From Cyanobacteria bacterium RYN_339 (GTDB taxonomy: Bacteria; Cyanobacteriota; Sericytochromatia; S15B-MN24; JAQBPE01), in NCBI GenBank assembly GCA_028287685.1, contig JAQBPE010000087.1, positions 1-32,085 on the forward strand: a stretch of 32,085 nucleotides of DNA, read 5' to 3'. Made by a program: the position numbers and the translations under genes. Numbering within the stretch: position 1 is the stretch's first letter; the number at the start of each line of letters is the position of its first letter. This document shows, piece after piece, positions 1 through 6,132 of this stretch. The notes beneath the pieces were generated by a model. It did no database searches, was not told where the DNA came from, and saw only the letters and a program-made list of their open reading frames with translations.

Positions 1-1
1 G

Positions 2-661
2 GCCGCCGGCGGCATCCCCGTCTTCCTCCCGCCGATTGGCGACGACATGCTCCCCGACCTGCTGGAAAGCATGGACGGCATCTTGTTCACCGGTGGCGTG
101 GACATCCACCCCTCGGAATACGACGAGCAGCCGCACCCGTTGCTGGGCTCCGTCGACCTGGAGCGCGACCGCTTCGAGATGGCGCTCTTCGATCAGGTCT
201 GGAACCACACGGACCTACCCGTGCTGGGCGTTTGCCGCGGCCTGCAACTGTTGAACGTGGCCCTGGGCGGCACCCTGTGGCAGGATCTGCCCAGCCAGCG
301 GCCCTCGCACGTCCACCACTCCCAAACGGACCACCGCTACAAGGCCGTCCACCCCATGAAGATGGACCCCGAGACGCGCATGGGCGGCATGTTGCCCCGC
401 GTGCTGGCGGTCAACAGCCTGCACCACCAGGGCATCAAGGAGCTGGCCCCCGGCCTGCGCGCCGCGGCCTGGAGCCCCGACGGGCTGATCGAGGCCATCG
501 AGAGCCCGGACCACGCCTTCCGCATGGCGGTGCAGTGGCACCCCGAGAACCTCGTGCACGCGAACTACCCGGAGTTCATGGCCCTGTTCAGGGGCCTGGT
601 CGACTACGCGCGCGAGCGCCAACGCGCCCGCAAGGGCCAGGGAGCGATCCCTGCAGCGTAG
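2..661 (+). CDS. Gamma-glutamyl-GABA hydrolase-like class I glutamine amidotransferase (peptidase C26), 5' truncated
   Basis: The reading frame is open from the window edge, so the true start lies outside. The visible 219 residues match the C26/PuuD-type hydrolase fold: an early FTGGVDIHPSEY stretch, the nucleophile elbow GVCRGLQLLN with the catalytic Cys, and the QWHPEN motif near the C terminus that supplies the catalytic His and Glu. Members hydrolyse gamma-glutamyl bonds, for example gamma-glutamyl-GABA in putrescine breakdown; the substrate here cannot be read from the sequence. No other polyamine genes are visible beside it. The 3' end overlaps the inferred start of the lytic transglycosylase gene, suggesting co-transcription. 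The family call is firm, the substrate is not. Confidence 0.88.
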   Translation, partial: AAGGIPVFLPPIGDDMLPDLLESMDGILFTGGVDIHPSEYDEQPHPLLGSVDLERDRFEMALFDQVWNHTDLPVLGVCRGLQLLNVALGGTLWQDLPSQRPSHVHHSQTDHRYKAVHPMKMDPETRMGGMLPRVLAVNSLHHQGIKELAPGLRAAAWSPDGLIEAIESPDHAFRMAVQWHPENLVHANYPEFMALFRGLVDYARERQRARKGQGAIPAA

Positions 662-1283
662 TCGTAGGCTTCTCTGGCCGCTCGCCGCGGCCCTTTACCT
701 CACGGGTTGCGACCTCGCCACCCTGCCCACCGCCGTGCTGCCCACGGGCATCCCTACCGGCACCACGCCGGCCCCCACCATCCCGGTCACGGGCGACCAG
801 GCGGCCCGCGAGGCCGCCGTGCGCCCGATCGTGCAGCGCGAGGCCGCGGCCCGTGGCCTGCCCGTCGACCTGGTCATGGCCGTGATCGCGCAGGAGTCGG
901 CCTTCGACCCCAAGGCCGTCAGCCCGACCGGTGCCCAGGGCCTGATGCAGCTGATGCCCGGCACGGTGGCCGACATCAACTTGCGAGCGCCCAACGGCGT
1001 GCACGTGGGCGACCCCTTCGACCCGGCGCAGAACGTGCTGGGTGGCGCCTGGTACCTGGCCTGGGTGCACCAACAGGTGCCCCTGGCGAGCGTCGCAGCA
1101 GGGGACGACTGGAAGTTCGCGCTGGGCGGCTACAACGGCGGCATCGGCCGCGTGCAGGGCGCCATCACCCAGACCCGCCAGGGCGCGGGGCGCGTCACCT
1201 GGGATGACGTTGCGCCCCTGCTGCCCGCGGAGACCCAGCGCTACGTGCCGCAAGTGCTCGCGCGCCGGTCCCGCTACCTCTAA
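651..1283 (+). CDS. Lytic transglycosylase (SLT family) lipoprotein
   Basis: The protein carries the SLT/goose-lysozyme-like core: AVIAQESAFDP with the catalytic Glu (about residue 82), then GAQGLMQLMPGT, and GGYNGGIGRV near the end. Such enzymes cleave the MurNAc-GlcNAc bond of peptidoglycan with formation of 1,6-anhydroMurNAc. No ATG, GTG or TTG precedes the conserved region in frame except a GTG at 735, but that start would lie downstream of an obvious lipoprotein signal encoded from 651 (basic RSRR, hydrophobic stretch, lipobox LTGC with Cys20). I therefore place the start at a CTG at 651, preceded by AGGGA about 7 bases upstream; this start is an inference. The mature protein begins with a Thr/Pro-rich tether. 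It overlaps the upstream hydrolase by 11 bases, and its stop overlaps that of the convergent barrel gene. Confidence 0.82.
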   Translation: MQRSRRLLWPLAAALYLTGCDLATLPTAVLPTGIPTGTTPAPTIPVTGDQAAREAAVRPIVQREAAARGLPVDLVMAVIAQESAFDPKAVSPTGAQGLMQLMPGTVADINLRAPNGVHVGDPFDPAQNVLGGAWYLAWVHQQVPLASVAAGDDWKFALGGYNGGIGRVQGAITQTRQGAGRVTWDDVAPLLPAETQRYVPQVLARRSRYL

Positions 1284-1798
1284 ATGTAGAGCTTCAGGCC
1301 CAGGACGTCGCCCAGGCCGTTGGCGCCGATGGTGCCCTCCAGCGTGTTGGAGAATTTGTAGCCCAGCTCGATGCCGGACGCCGTGGTCCCGGCGGGGCTG
1401 AGTGGGTTGATGCCCACGTTAAGGCGTCCCGTCAGCTGGTGCGTGAACGGGTAGGCCAGCGCCACCCCCACGAAGGGCGACGGGTTGTAGCCGCCCCCGG
1501 ACAACAGGCCGCCATAGCCCACGCCGCCGAGCAGGTCCAGCGTCAGGCCGCCGCCGCCGTGCAGCAGCTTGTAAAGCAGGCGCACGTCGCCGTGGACGGT
1601 GTTAAAATAGGCGAAGTGGGCCGCCACGCCCAGCGACAGCTGCGGCGCGACCGGCGCGTCAATGGATACGCCCACGCCATATCCCAGGCCAAGTCCCAAC
1701 ACGGGGCTGCCGCCAAAGTCGGCCTTGGGCATCGTGGATGCAGCCGCGGGCGTTGCGAGCAAAACCGTTACCAGGGCAAAAAGTAGATTCCGAGCCAT
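1280..1798 (-). CDS. Small secreted protein, probable outer-membrane beta-barrel
   Basis: 172 residues. The first 20 form a Sec signal peptide (MARNLLFALVTVLLATPAAA, then S). The mature part is rich in Gly and has short alternating hydrophobic/polar strands (GLGLGYGVGVSIDAP, LGVAAHFAYF, SPFVGVALAYPF, SGIELGYKF) and ends in LKLYI, an aromatic-hydrophobic end of the kind seen on outer-membrane barrels. No named family is recognised. The start is supported by GGAGG 8 bases upstream. The gene is divergent from the hydroxyacyl-CoA dehydrogenase gene across a 70-base AT-rich gap and convergent with the transglycosylase gene, whose stop codon it overlaps. If the barrel reading is right, the organism has an outer membrane. 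Confidence 0.7.
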   Translation of the reverse strand: MARNLLFALVTVLLATPAAASTMPKADFGGSPVLGLGLGYGVGVSIDAPVAPQLSLGVAAHFAYFNTVHGDVRLLYKLLHGGGGLTLDLLGGVGYGGLLSGGGYNPSPFVGVALAYPFTHQLTGRLNVGINPLSPAGTTASGIELGYKFSNTLEGTIGANGLGDVLGLKLYI

Positions 1799-1813
1799 AA
1801 TGGCACCTCCGAG

Positions 1814-1842
1814 TTAATTGGTAGAATACACAATTCTATACA
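1814..1842 (+). promoter_or_regulatory. Candidate promoter and 17-bp dyad in divergent gap
   Basis: The gap is much more AT-rich than the genes beside it. A weak -35 (TTAATT, 1814-1819) and a -10 (TATACA, 1837-1842) are 17 bases apart and point to the dehydrogenase gene. Between them lies a perfect inverted repeat, TAGAATACACAATTCTA (1822-1838), 6-bp arms with a 5-base centre, placed where a repressor would cover promoters of both divergent genes. Confidence 0.4.
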
Positions 1843-1867
1843 TTCGTTGTACCACAAGGAGAACTCA

Positions 1868-2743
1868 ATGGACATCCGAACCATTGCCGTCATTGGTGGC
1901 GGCGCTATGGGCAACGGGATCGCGCAGGTGGCGGCCACCGCCGGCTATGACGTGATCCTGCGCGATATTTCGCAAGCCGCCATTGATCGAGCAACGGGCA
2001 CGATCCGCAAGAGCCTGGAACGCCTGATCAAGGCGGGCAAGCTATCTGAAGGCGATTTCCAAATTACTTTCGGCCGAATCCGCGCCACCACGGAGTTGGC
2101 CGACATCGCCGCCGCCGATTACGTGATCGAGGCCATCCCGGAGCAGATGGCCCTGAAGCAGGACATGTTCAAGCAGCTCGACGCCCTCTGCAAGCCGGGC
2201 GTGATCTTGGCGACCAACACGTCCGAGCTCTCCGTCACCAAGATTGCCTCGGCGACCGGCCGTGCGGACCGGGTCATCGGCATGCACTGGTTCAACCCGC
2301 CCCCGGTCATGAAGCTGGTGGAAATCGTGCGTGGCGTGCAGACGTCCGACGAGACCCTGCGCCTGACGGAGGAGGTCTCGCACAAGATGGGCAAGGAAAC
2401 CGTGGTCTGCAAGGACGCGCAGGGCTTCATCACCTCGCGCGCGCTCTGTGCCTTGCTGGTGGAATGCTACCGCATCGCGGAGGAAGGCCTGGCCTCGTTT
2501 GAGGACATCGACAAGGCCATCCGCCTGGGCCTGAACCACCCGATGGGCCCGCTCGAGCTCTCCGATTACGTGGGCATGGATGTGCTGGTGCATGCCAGCG
2601 AGGGCATGGTGGAAGCCTTCGGCGACCGCTTCCGCATGCCGCAATCCGTGATCAAGCAGGTCGAAGCGGGGCACTACGGGCGGAAGTCCGGGCGCGGCTT
2701 CTATGACTACGCGCAGAAGGAAGCAGCCAGCCTGAAGGGTTGA
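1868..2743 (+). CDS. hbd: 3-hydroxyacyl-CoA (3-hydroxybutyryl-CoA) dehydrogenase
   Basis: 291 residues, the usual length of stand-alone Hbd/PaaH-type enzymes (about 280-290). An N-terminal Rossmann fold has the NAD-binding GGGAMGNGIAQ (from residue 10). Catalytic residues are visible: Ser119 in NTSE, His140 in GMHWFNP and Glu152 in KLVE. The C-terminal domain has NHPMGPLELSDYVGMDV. The position usually Asn in GFxVNR of many homologues is Ser190 (GFITSR); I recall other dehydrogenases of this family with a TSR variant. The enzyme oxidises (S)-3-hydroxyacyl-CoA with NAD+, or the reverse, in beta-oxidation or butyryl-CoA synthesis. I start at the ATG at 1868 because AAGGAG lies 6 bases upstream; an in-frame TTG at 1847 is not supported. 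It stands alone, without thiolase or crotonase neighbours. Confidence 0.93.
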   Translation: MDIRTIAVIGGGAMGNGIAQVAATAGYDVILRDISQAAIDRATGTIRKSLERLIKAGKLSEGDFQITFGRIRATTELADIAAADYVIEAIPEQMALKQDMFKQLDALCKPGVILATNTSELSVTKIASATGRADRVIGMHWFNPPPVMKLVEIVRGVQTSDETLRLTEEVSHKMGKETVVCKDAQGFITSRALCALLVECYRIAEEGLASFEDIDKAIRLGLNHPMGPLELSDYVGMDVLVHASEGMVEAFGDRFRMPQSVIKQVEAGHYGRKSGRGFYDYAQKEAASLKG

Positions 2744-2750
2744 TTTGCTA

Positions 2751-2799
2751 CAGCAGGGGGGCCCGCGTTAGAATCGCGGGTTCCCCTGTTAACTTTTTT
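2751..2799 (+). terminator. Rho-independent terminator after the dehydrogenase gene
   Basis: CAGGGG (2754-2759) pairs with CCCCTG (2783-2788) and CCCGCG (2762-2767) with CGCGGG (2775-2780), joined by two possible G-U pairs; the loop is 7 bases. TTAACTTTTTT follows. This is a strong stem with a T-run, directly after the dehydrogenase stop. Confidence 0.88.
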
Positions 2800-2818
2800 G
2801 ACTTACGGAGATTCCGAC

Positions 2819-3766
2819 ATGTTCCGAGCGCATTCTCTGGCCGGTGTGGTCCTTCTGGCGGCCGTGACGGCTTGCAGCCCCACCATCAACGTGACCACGC
2901 CGAACGGCACGGGCACCGGAACGACCGGCGCGACCGGCACGACGGGTTCGCCCAAGCCCGGCGCGAGCCCCAGCACCACCACGGTGGGCGGCACCGTCGG
3001 CGGCACCATCGTCGCGGCAGGCAACGATTTCGCGACGGCCACCTCCGTGAACGCCGGCGCCACCGTCAACCTCAAGACCGTTGCCGGTAGGGACTCCTTC
3101 TTCACCCTCACGGCGCCCGCCGGTAAGGACGGCGTCCTGAAGATCACGCTCTCGGAGACCAACCCCAACTGGAACCCCGGCGTCCGCTTCTACGACAGCT
3201 CCAAGGCCGAGAAAGACACCCAGTACGGCGCGGACGGGACCGCCACCCCCACGACCGGTCTGCTGCCCGTCAGCGCCGGCAAGGCCTACTTCTTCTCGGT
3301 CAACACCCAGGACGCGTCCGACGTGACGGACCTGGGCGTGAAGGTGGAGGTCATCCCGGTGAACGACGCCAGCGAGCCGAACGACGACTTCGCGAGCGCC
3401 ACCGCCCTCGTGCTCGGTACGGCCAAGGACTTCTTCATCTTCGCGGGCTCGGACTCCGGCCCGGCGACGAAGGGCGAAGACCAGGACTTCTTCAAGGTGG
3501 ACTTCCCGGCCGGCAAGACCAAGCTGCGCGTGAAGATCACCAACAATACGTCCACCAAGACAACCAACGGCGTGGACGGCCCGCAGAACTTCTTCTACCA
3601 GATCTTCGACAACAACAAGACGGAGCTCACCTCCGGCGGCGGCGCCAACCAGAACGCCAACGTGGACAACGTGCACGACATCCCGGCGGCCGGCACCTAC
3701 TTCCTCAAGCTGACCGGCAACGGCAACAGCACCATCGCCAGCAAGCTGACGGTCGCGGCGGAGTAA
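2819..3766 (+). CDS. Lipoprotein with two PPC-like domains
   Basis: 315 residues from the ATG at 2819 (ACGGAG about 8 bases upstream). A lipoprotein signal ends in the lipobox VTAC (Cys19), followed by a Gly/Thr/Ser/Pro-rich tether of about 40 residues. The rest is two beta-rich segments resembling bacterial pre-peptidase C-terminal (PPC) domains: about 60-175 (NDFATATSV..., DSFFTLTAPAGKDGVLKITL) and about 185-312 (NDASEPNDDFASATAL..., QDFFKVDFPAGKTKLRVKI, PAAGTYFLKLTG). No peptidase domain is attached. PPC domains normally sit at the end of secreted enzymes, so a membrane-anchored protein made only of them is probably a binding or accessory surface protein. The domain call rests on the repeated pattern; function is unknown. 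Confidence 0.8.
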   Translation: MFRAHSLAGVVLLAAVTACSPTINVTTPNGTGTGTTGATGTTGSPKPGASPSTTTVGGTVGGTIVAAGNDFATATSVNAGATVNLKTVAGRDSFFTLTAPAGKDGVLKITLSETNPNWNPGVRFYDSSKAEKDTQYGADGTATPTTGLLPVSAGKAYFFSVNTQDASDVTDLGVKVEVIPVNDASEPNDDFASATALVLGTAKDFFIFAGSDSGPATKGEDQDFFKVDFPAGKTKLRVKITNNTSTKTTNGVDGPQNFFYQIFDNNKTELTSGGGANQNANVDNVHDIPAAGTYFLKLTGNGNSTIASKLTVAAE

Positions 3767-3770
3767 AAGC

Positions 3771-3798
3771 AAAAGGGCCGGCGGTTTCCCGCCGGCCC
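3771..3798 (-). terminator. Hairpin terminator between convergent genes
   Basis: GGGCCGGCGG (3775-3784) and CCGCCGGCCC (3789-3798) form a perfect 10-bp stem with a 4-base loop. On the minus strand it is followed by TTTTGCTTTT, so it best terminates the transcript ending with the DUF2997 gene. It may also slow + strand transcription from the lipoprotein gene. Confidence 0.8.
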
Positions 3799-3806
3799 TC
3801 AACTTG

Positions 3807-4007
3807 TTAGGTACCTTGGTTCCACTGCTGGTTGTTCTGCTCGTTCTGCTCGTAGAACTCCGCCTTGTACTGGCGGTCTTCGACCTGCCCCAGGGCGTTC
3901 TCGAGGTCGCGGGTGATCATCAGGCAGCTGTCGCCGTGGGCGCCCTTGACCTCGATCTTCACTTCGCCGGAAGGCGAGATGTTGATTTCCAGCTCTTGCA
4001 TTTCCAT
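3807..4007 (-). CDS. DUF2997 family small protein
   Basis: 66 residues. The sequence follows the DUF2997 pattern as I know it: a short strand (LEINISPSGEVKIEVKG), then GDSCLMITRDLENALG with the conserved Cys, then QYKAEFYEQ; the end is Asn/Gln-rich. DUF2997 proteins are common in cyanobacteria, often near Ycf35/DUF1257 and an AAA ATPase; their function is not known. Neither partner is visible here. The ATG at 4007 follows GGAGG and overlaps the TGA of the large TPR gene (TGATG), implying translational coupling. It is the last gene of its unit before a strong terminator. Confidence 0.78.
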   Translation of the reverse strand: MEMQELEINISPSGEVKIEVKGAHGDSCLMITRDLENALGQVEDRQYKAEFYEQNEQNNQQWNQGT

Positions 4008-5425
4008 CACGAACCTCCAATCCTGGCTTCGATGCGGGCCAGCGCCTCGACGGCGCGGTCTTCCGCGTAGCTGCCGGAGACAAGCTCCGTCAGGATCCGG
4101 CGTGCCTCGTCGAAGCGCCCCAGCTCCTCGTAGATCATACCCAACTTGAAGCGCAGGCCTCCTTGCTCGGGGTCCAGCGCCGCGGCCCGCTCCAGCACCT
4201 GCAGGGCCACCTGGGGCCGGCCCTCGCGCCAGAGGGCGGAACCCAGCCCGTCGAGGGCCGACACGTCGCCCGGCGCCTGCTCGAGGGCCAGCTTGAAGCA
4301 CTCGCAGGCCGCCTCCAGGTTGTTCAATTCGAGGCTGGCCCAGCCCTGGCCCACGCGCGAGTCCGTCAGGCCCGGGTCCAGCGCCAGGGCCCGCTGGTAG
4401 CTGAAGAGCGCCTGCCCGGCCTGGCCGGCTTCGAGCTGGGCGTTGCCCAGGTTGTGGTGGTGCGCCGCGACGCGCGGCTCCAGCGCCGTGGCGCGCTCGT
4501 AGGCGGCGATCGCCTCGTCGTACCGCCCGGCCTCGAAGCAGGCGTGGCCATAAGTCGCCTGCCGCCGCACGTCGTCCGGATGGCTTTCCGCGGCGGCGCC
4601 TAACGCGGCCAGCGCCTCCTGGGGCCGGTCGGCGGCCAGCAGGCTGTCGCCGAGGCTTGCAGCGGCGTCCACGTCGTCCGGGGCCAGCTTGGCGTACTTC
4701 CGCCAGAACACGGCCGCGCGGTCCGGCACGCCGTTGGCGTCGAACAGGCGCGCCAGCCGGCGTGGGTGCTCCGGGTCGAGCGGGTCCTGGTGGGCCAATC
4801 TCATGAGATACGTGGCCGCCTGCTCCCATTGGCCCAGGTCCTCGTGCACGCGCGCCAGGCCCTCCAGCGCGCGTGGGTCGTCTTCCTTGAGGCGCAGCAT
4901 CTGCTCGAGCAGCGGCACGGCCTGGGCGGGCTCCTGGCGCAGCTCGCAAACGGTGGCGAGGCCGTGGTAGGCCTCCGGGTCCGCGGTTTCCAGCGCGATC
5001 GCCCGGGCGAAGGCGTCGGCGGCGCGGCCCAGGCCGGGCGGGTTCTCGGCCATGTGCGCCCAGCCCAAGCCGACCTGGGCCGGGGCATGCTTGGGGTGGG
5101 CCAGCAGCACGCGGCGGAAGGTGCGGATGGCTTCCTCCATCTCGTGGCTCCAGAGCTGGGCCCAGCCCAGCGCCGTCAGGGCCTCCGGATCCAGCGGCTT
5201 GCTGGCCAGCACGCCCCGCAGCAGGGCGATCGCCCCCGCATAGTCGTCCTGTTCGAGGTGCACCAGGGCCAGGTTGTAGCGCACGGCCGGGTGCTCCGGC
5301 TCCAGGCGCAGGGCGTTGAAGTAGTACTCGAGGGCGCCGTCCCAGTCGCGGCGCTCCATGCAGAGGTCGCCGGCGCGCTTCCACTCCTCGGCGCCCGGGT
5401 TGGCGTCTTCGGCGTCGAGGGTCAC
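4007..5425 (-). CDS. Large tetratricopeptide repeat protein
   Basis: 472 residues made almost entirely of 34-residue TPR units, for example the stretches beginning WDGALEYYFNALRLEPEH, YDEAIAAYERATALEPR and GQALFSYQRALALDPG, about twelve in all. No signal peptide or membrane segment is seen, so it is probably a cytoplasmic protein-protein scaffold. I choose the GTG at 5425, which overlaps the TGA of the upstream TPR gene in GTGA; an in-frame upstream start at 5473 would overlap that gene by 52 bases. It sits between another TPR gene and the DUF2997 gene, all translationally coupled behind ileS. The partner of the repeats is unknown. Confidence 0.83.
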   Translation of the reverse strand: MTLDAEDANPGAEEWKRAGDLCMERRDWDGALEYYFNALRLEPEHPAVRYNLALVHLEQDDYAGAIALLRGVLASKPLDPEALTALGWAQLWSHEMEEAIRTFRRVLLAHPKHAPAQVGLGWAHMAENPPGLGRAADAFARAIALETADPEAYHGLATVCELRQEPAQAVPLLEQMLRLKEDDPRALEGLARVHEDLGQWEQAATYLMRLAHQDPLDPEHPRRLARLFDANGVPDRAAVFWRKYAKLAPDDVDAAASLGDSLLAADRPQEALAALGAAAESHPDDVRRQATYGHACFEAGRYDEAIAAYERATALEPRVAAHHHNLGNAQLEAGQAGQALFSYQRALALDPGLTDSRVGQGWASLELNNLEAACECFKLALEQAPGDVSALDGLGSALWREGRPQVALQVLERAAALDPEQGGLRFKLGMIYEELGRFDEARRILTELVSGSYAEDRAVEALARIEARIGGS

Positions 5426-6132
5426 CTGTTCCACCACAGCCCCAGCGCTTCCCACTGCTTGCCTTGCGCCCACAAGGCCTTCAAGAGCAACTGGCGGGTC
5501 TCCTCATCCGTGGGGTCGAGCTTGTAGGCGGCCTTCAACGCCACCTCGGCCTCGGCCGGGTGCTTGAGCTCCAGCAGGTAGCGACCCCGCATGCGGCGCG
5601 GCAACGCCCCCGCGGGGTCGAGCGCGGCCGCCTCCGTCAGCGCCGTCACGGCTTGGGACAGGTGGTGGTCCATGCCCAGCGACAGGCCCTTGTAGAGCCA
5701 GGCCTGGGGGTCCTTGCGATCGAGCTTCAAGGCATGGTCCAGCGCGTCGACGGCCTTGCCGTAGCGCTTGAGCCAGTAATACGACCGGCCCAGCTCGCGC
5801 CAGCCGGGCTCGTAGCCCGGCGCGATGGCGAGGCCTTGCTCCAGCGGCTGGTGGGCCATGCCGAACTGGCCCTGGTCGAGGTAGGTCCAGGCGAGGCCCA
5901 GGTAGGGGTCGGCCACGTCGCGGTGCGCCTTGAGCACCCGCCAATAGGTGTCCGCGGCCTCGTCATGCCGCCCCAGCTGCAGCAGCGCACGGCCTCGCCG
6001 GGCACCCAGCGCGGGATCGTCCGTGTGCGGGTCGATCAAGCGCAAGGCTTCGGCGGGGCCGGCGGCATCCACACGGGCTGCCAACGCCACTTGCGCCGGG
6101 GCTGGCGATGGCGGAGGAGGCAGCGCCTCCAT
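5422..6132 (-). CDS. Tetratricopeptide repeat protein
   Basis: 236 residues. After a short Pro/Ala-rich N terminus there are about six TPR-like units (ALGARRGRALLQLGRHDEAAD, PYLGLAWTYLDQGQFGMAH, GWRELGRSYYWLKRYGKAVD, ALKLDRKDPQAWLYKGLSLG). No signal peptide is evident. The ATG at 6132 lies directly against the TAA of ileS with no gap, and the 3' end overlaps the next TPR gene by 4 bases. The pair may have arisen by splitting or duplication of one repeat protein; the sequence does not decide this. The function is unknown beyond a scaffold role typical of TPRs. Confidence 0.8.
   Translation of the reverse strand: MEALPPPPSPAPAQVALAARVDAAGPAEALRLIDPHTDDPALGARRGRALLQLGRHDEAADTYWRVLKAHRDVADPYLGLAWTYLDQGQFGMAHQPLEQGLAIAPGYEPGWRELGRSYYWLKRYGKAVDALDHALKLDRKDPQAWLYKGLSLGMDHHLSQAVTALTEAAALDPAGALPRRMRGRYLLELKHPAEAEVALKAAYKLDPTDEETRQLLLKALWAQGKQWEALGLWWNR

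Noticed and set aside
215-622. Long minus-strand frame opposite the amidotransferase gene
   Set aside because: Shadow of a GC-rich gene; His/Ala/Gly/Arg-rich composition without motifs. Many similar frames exist across the window.
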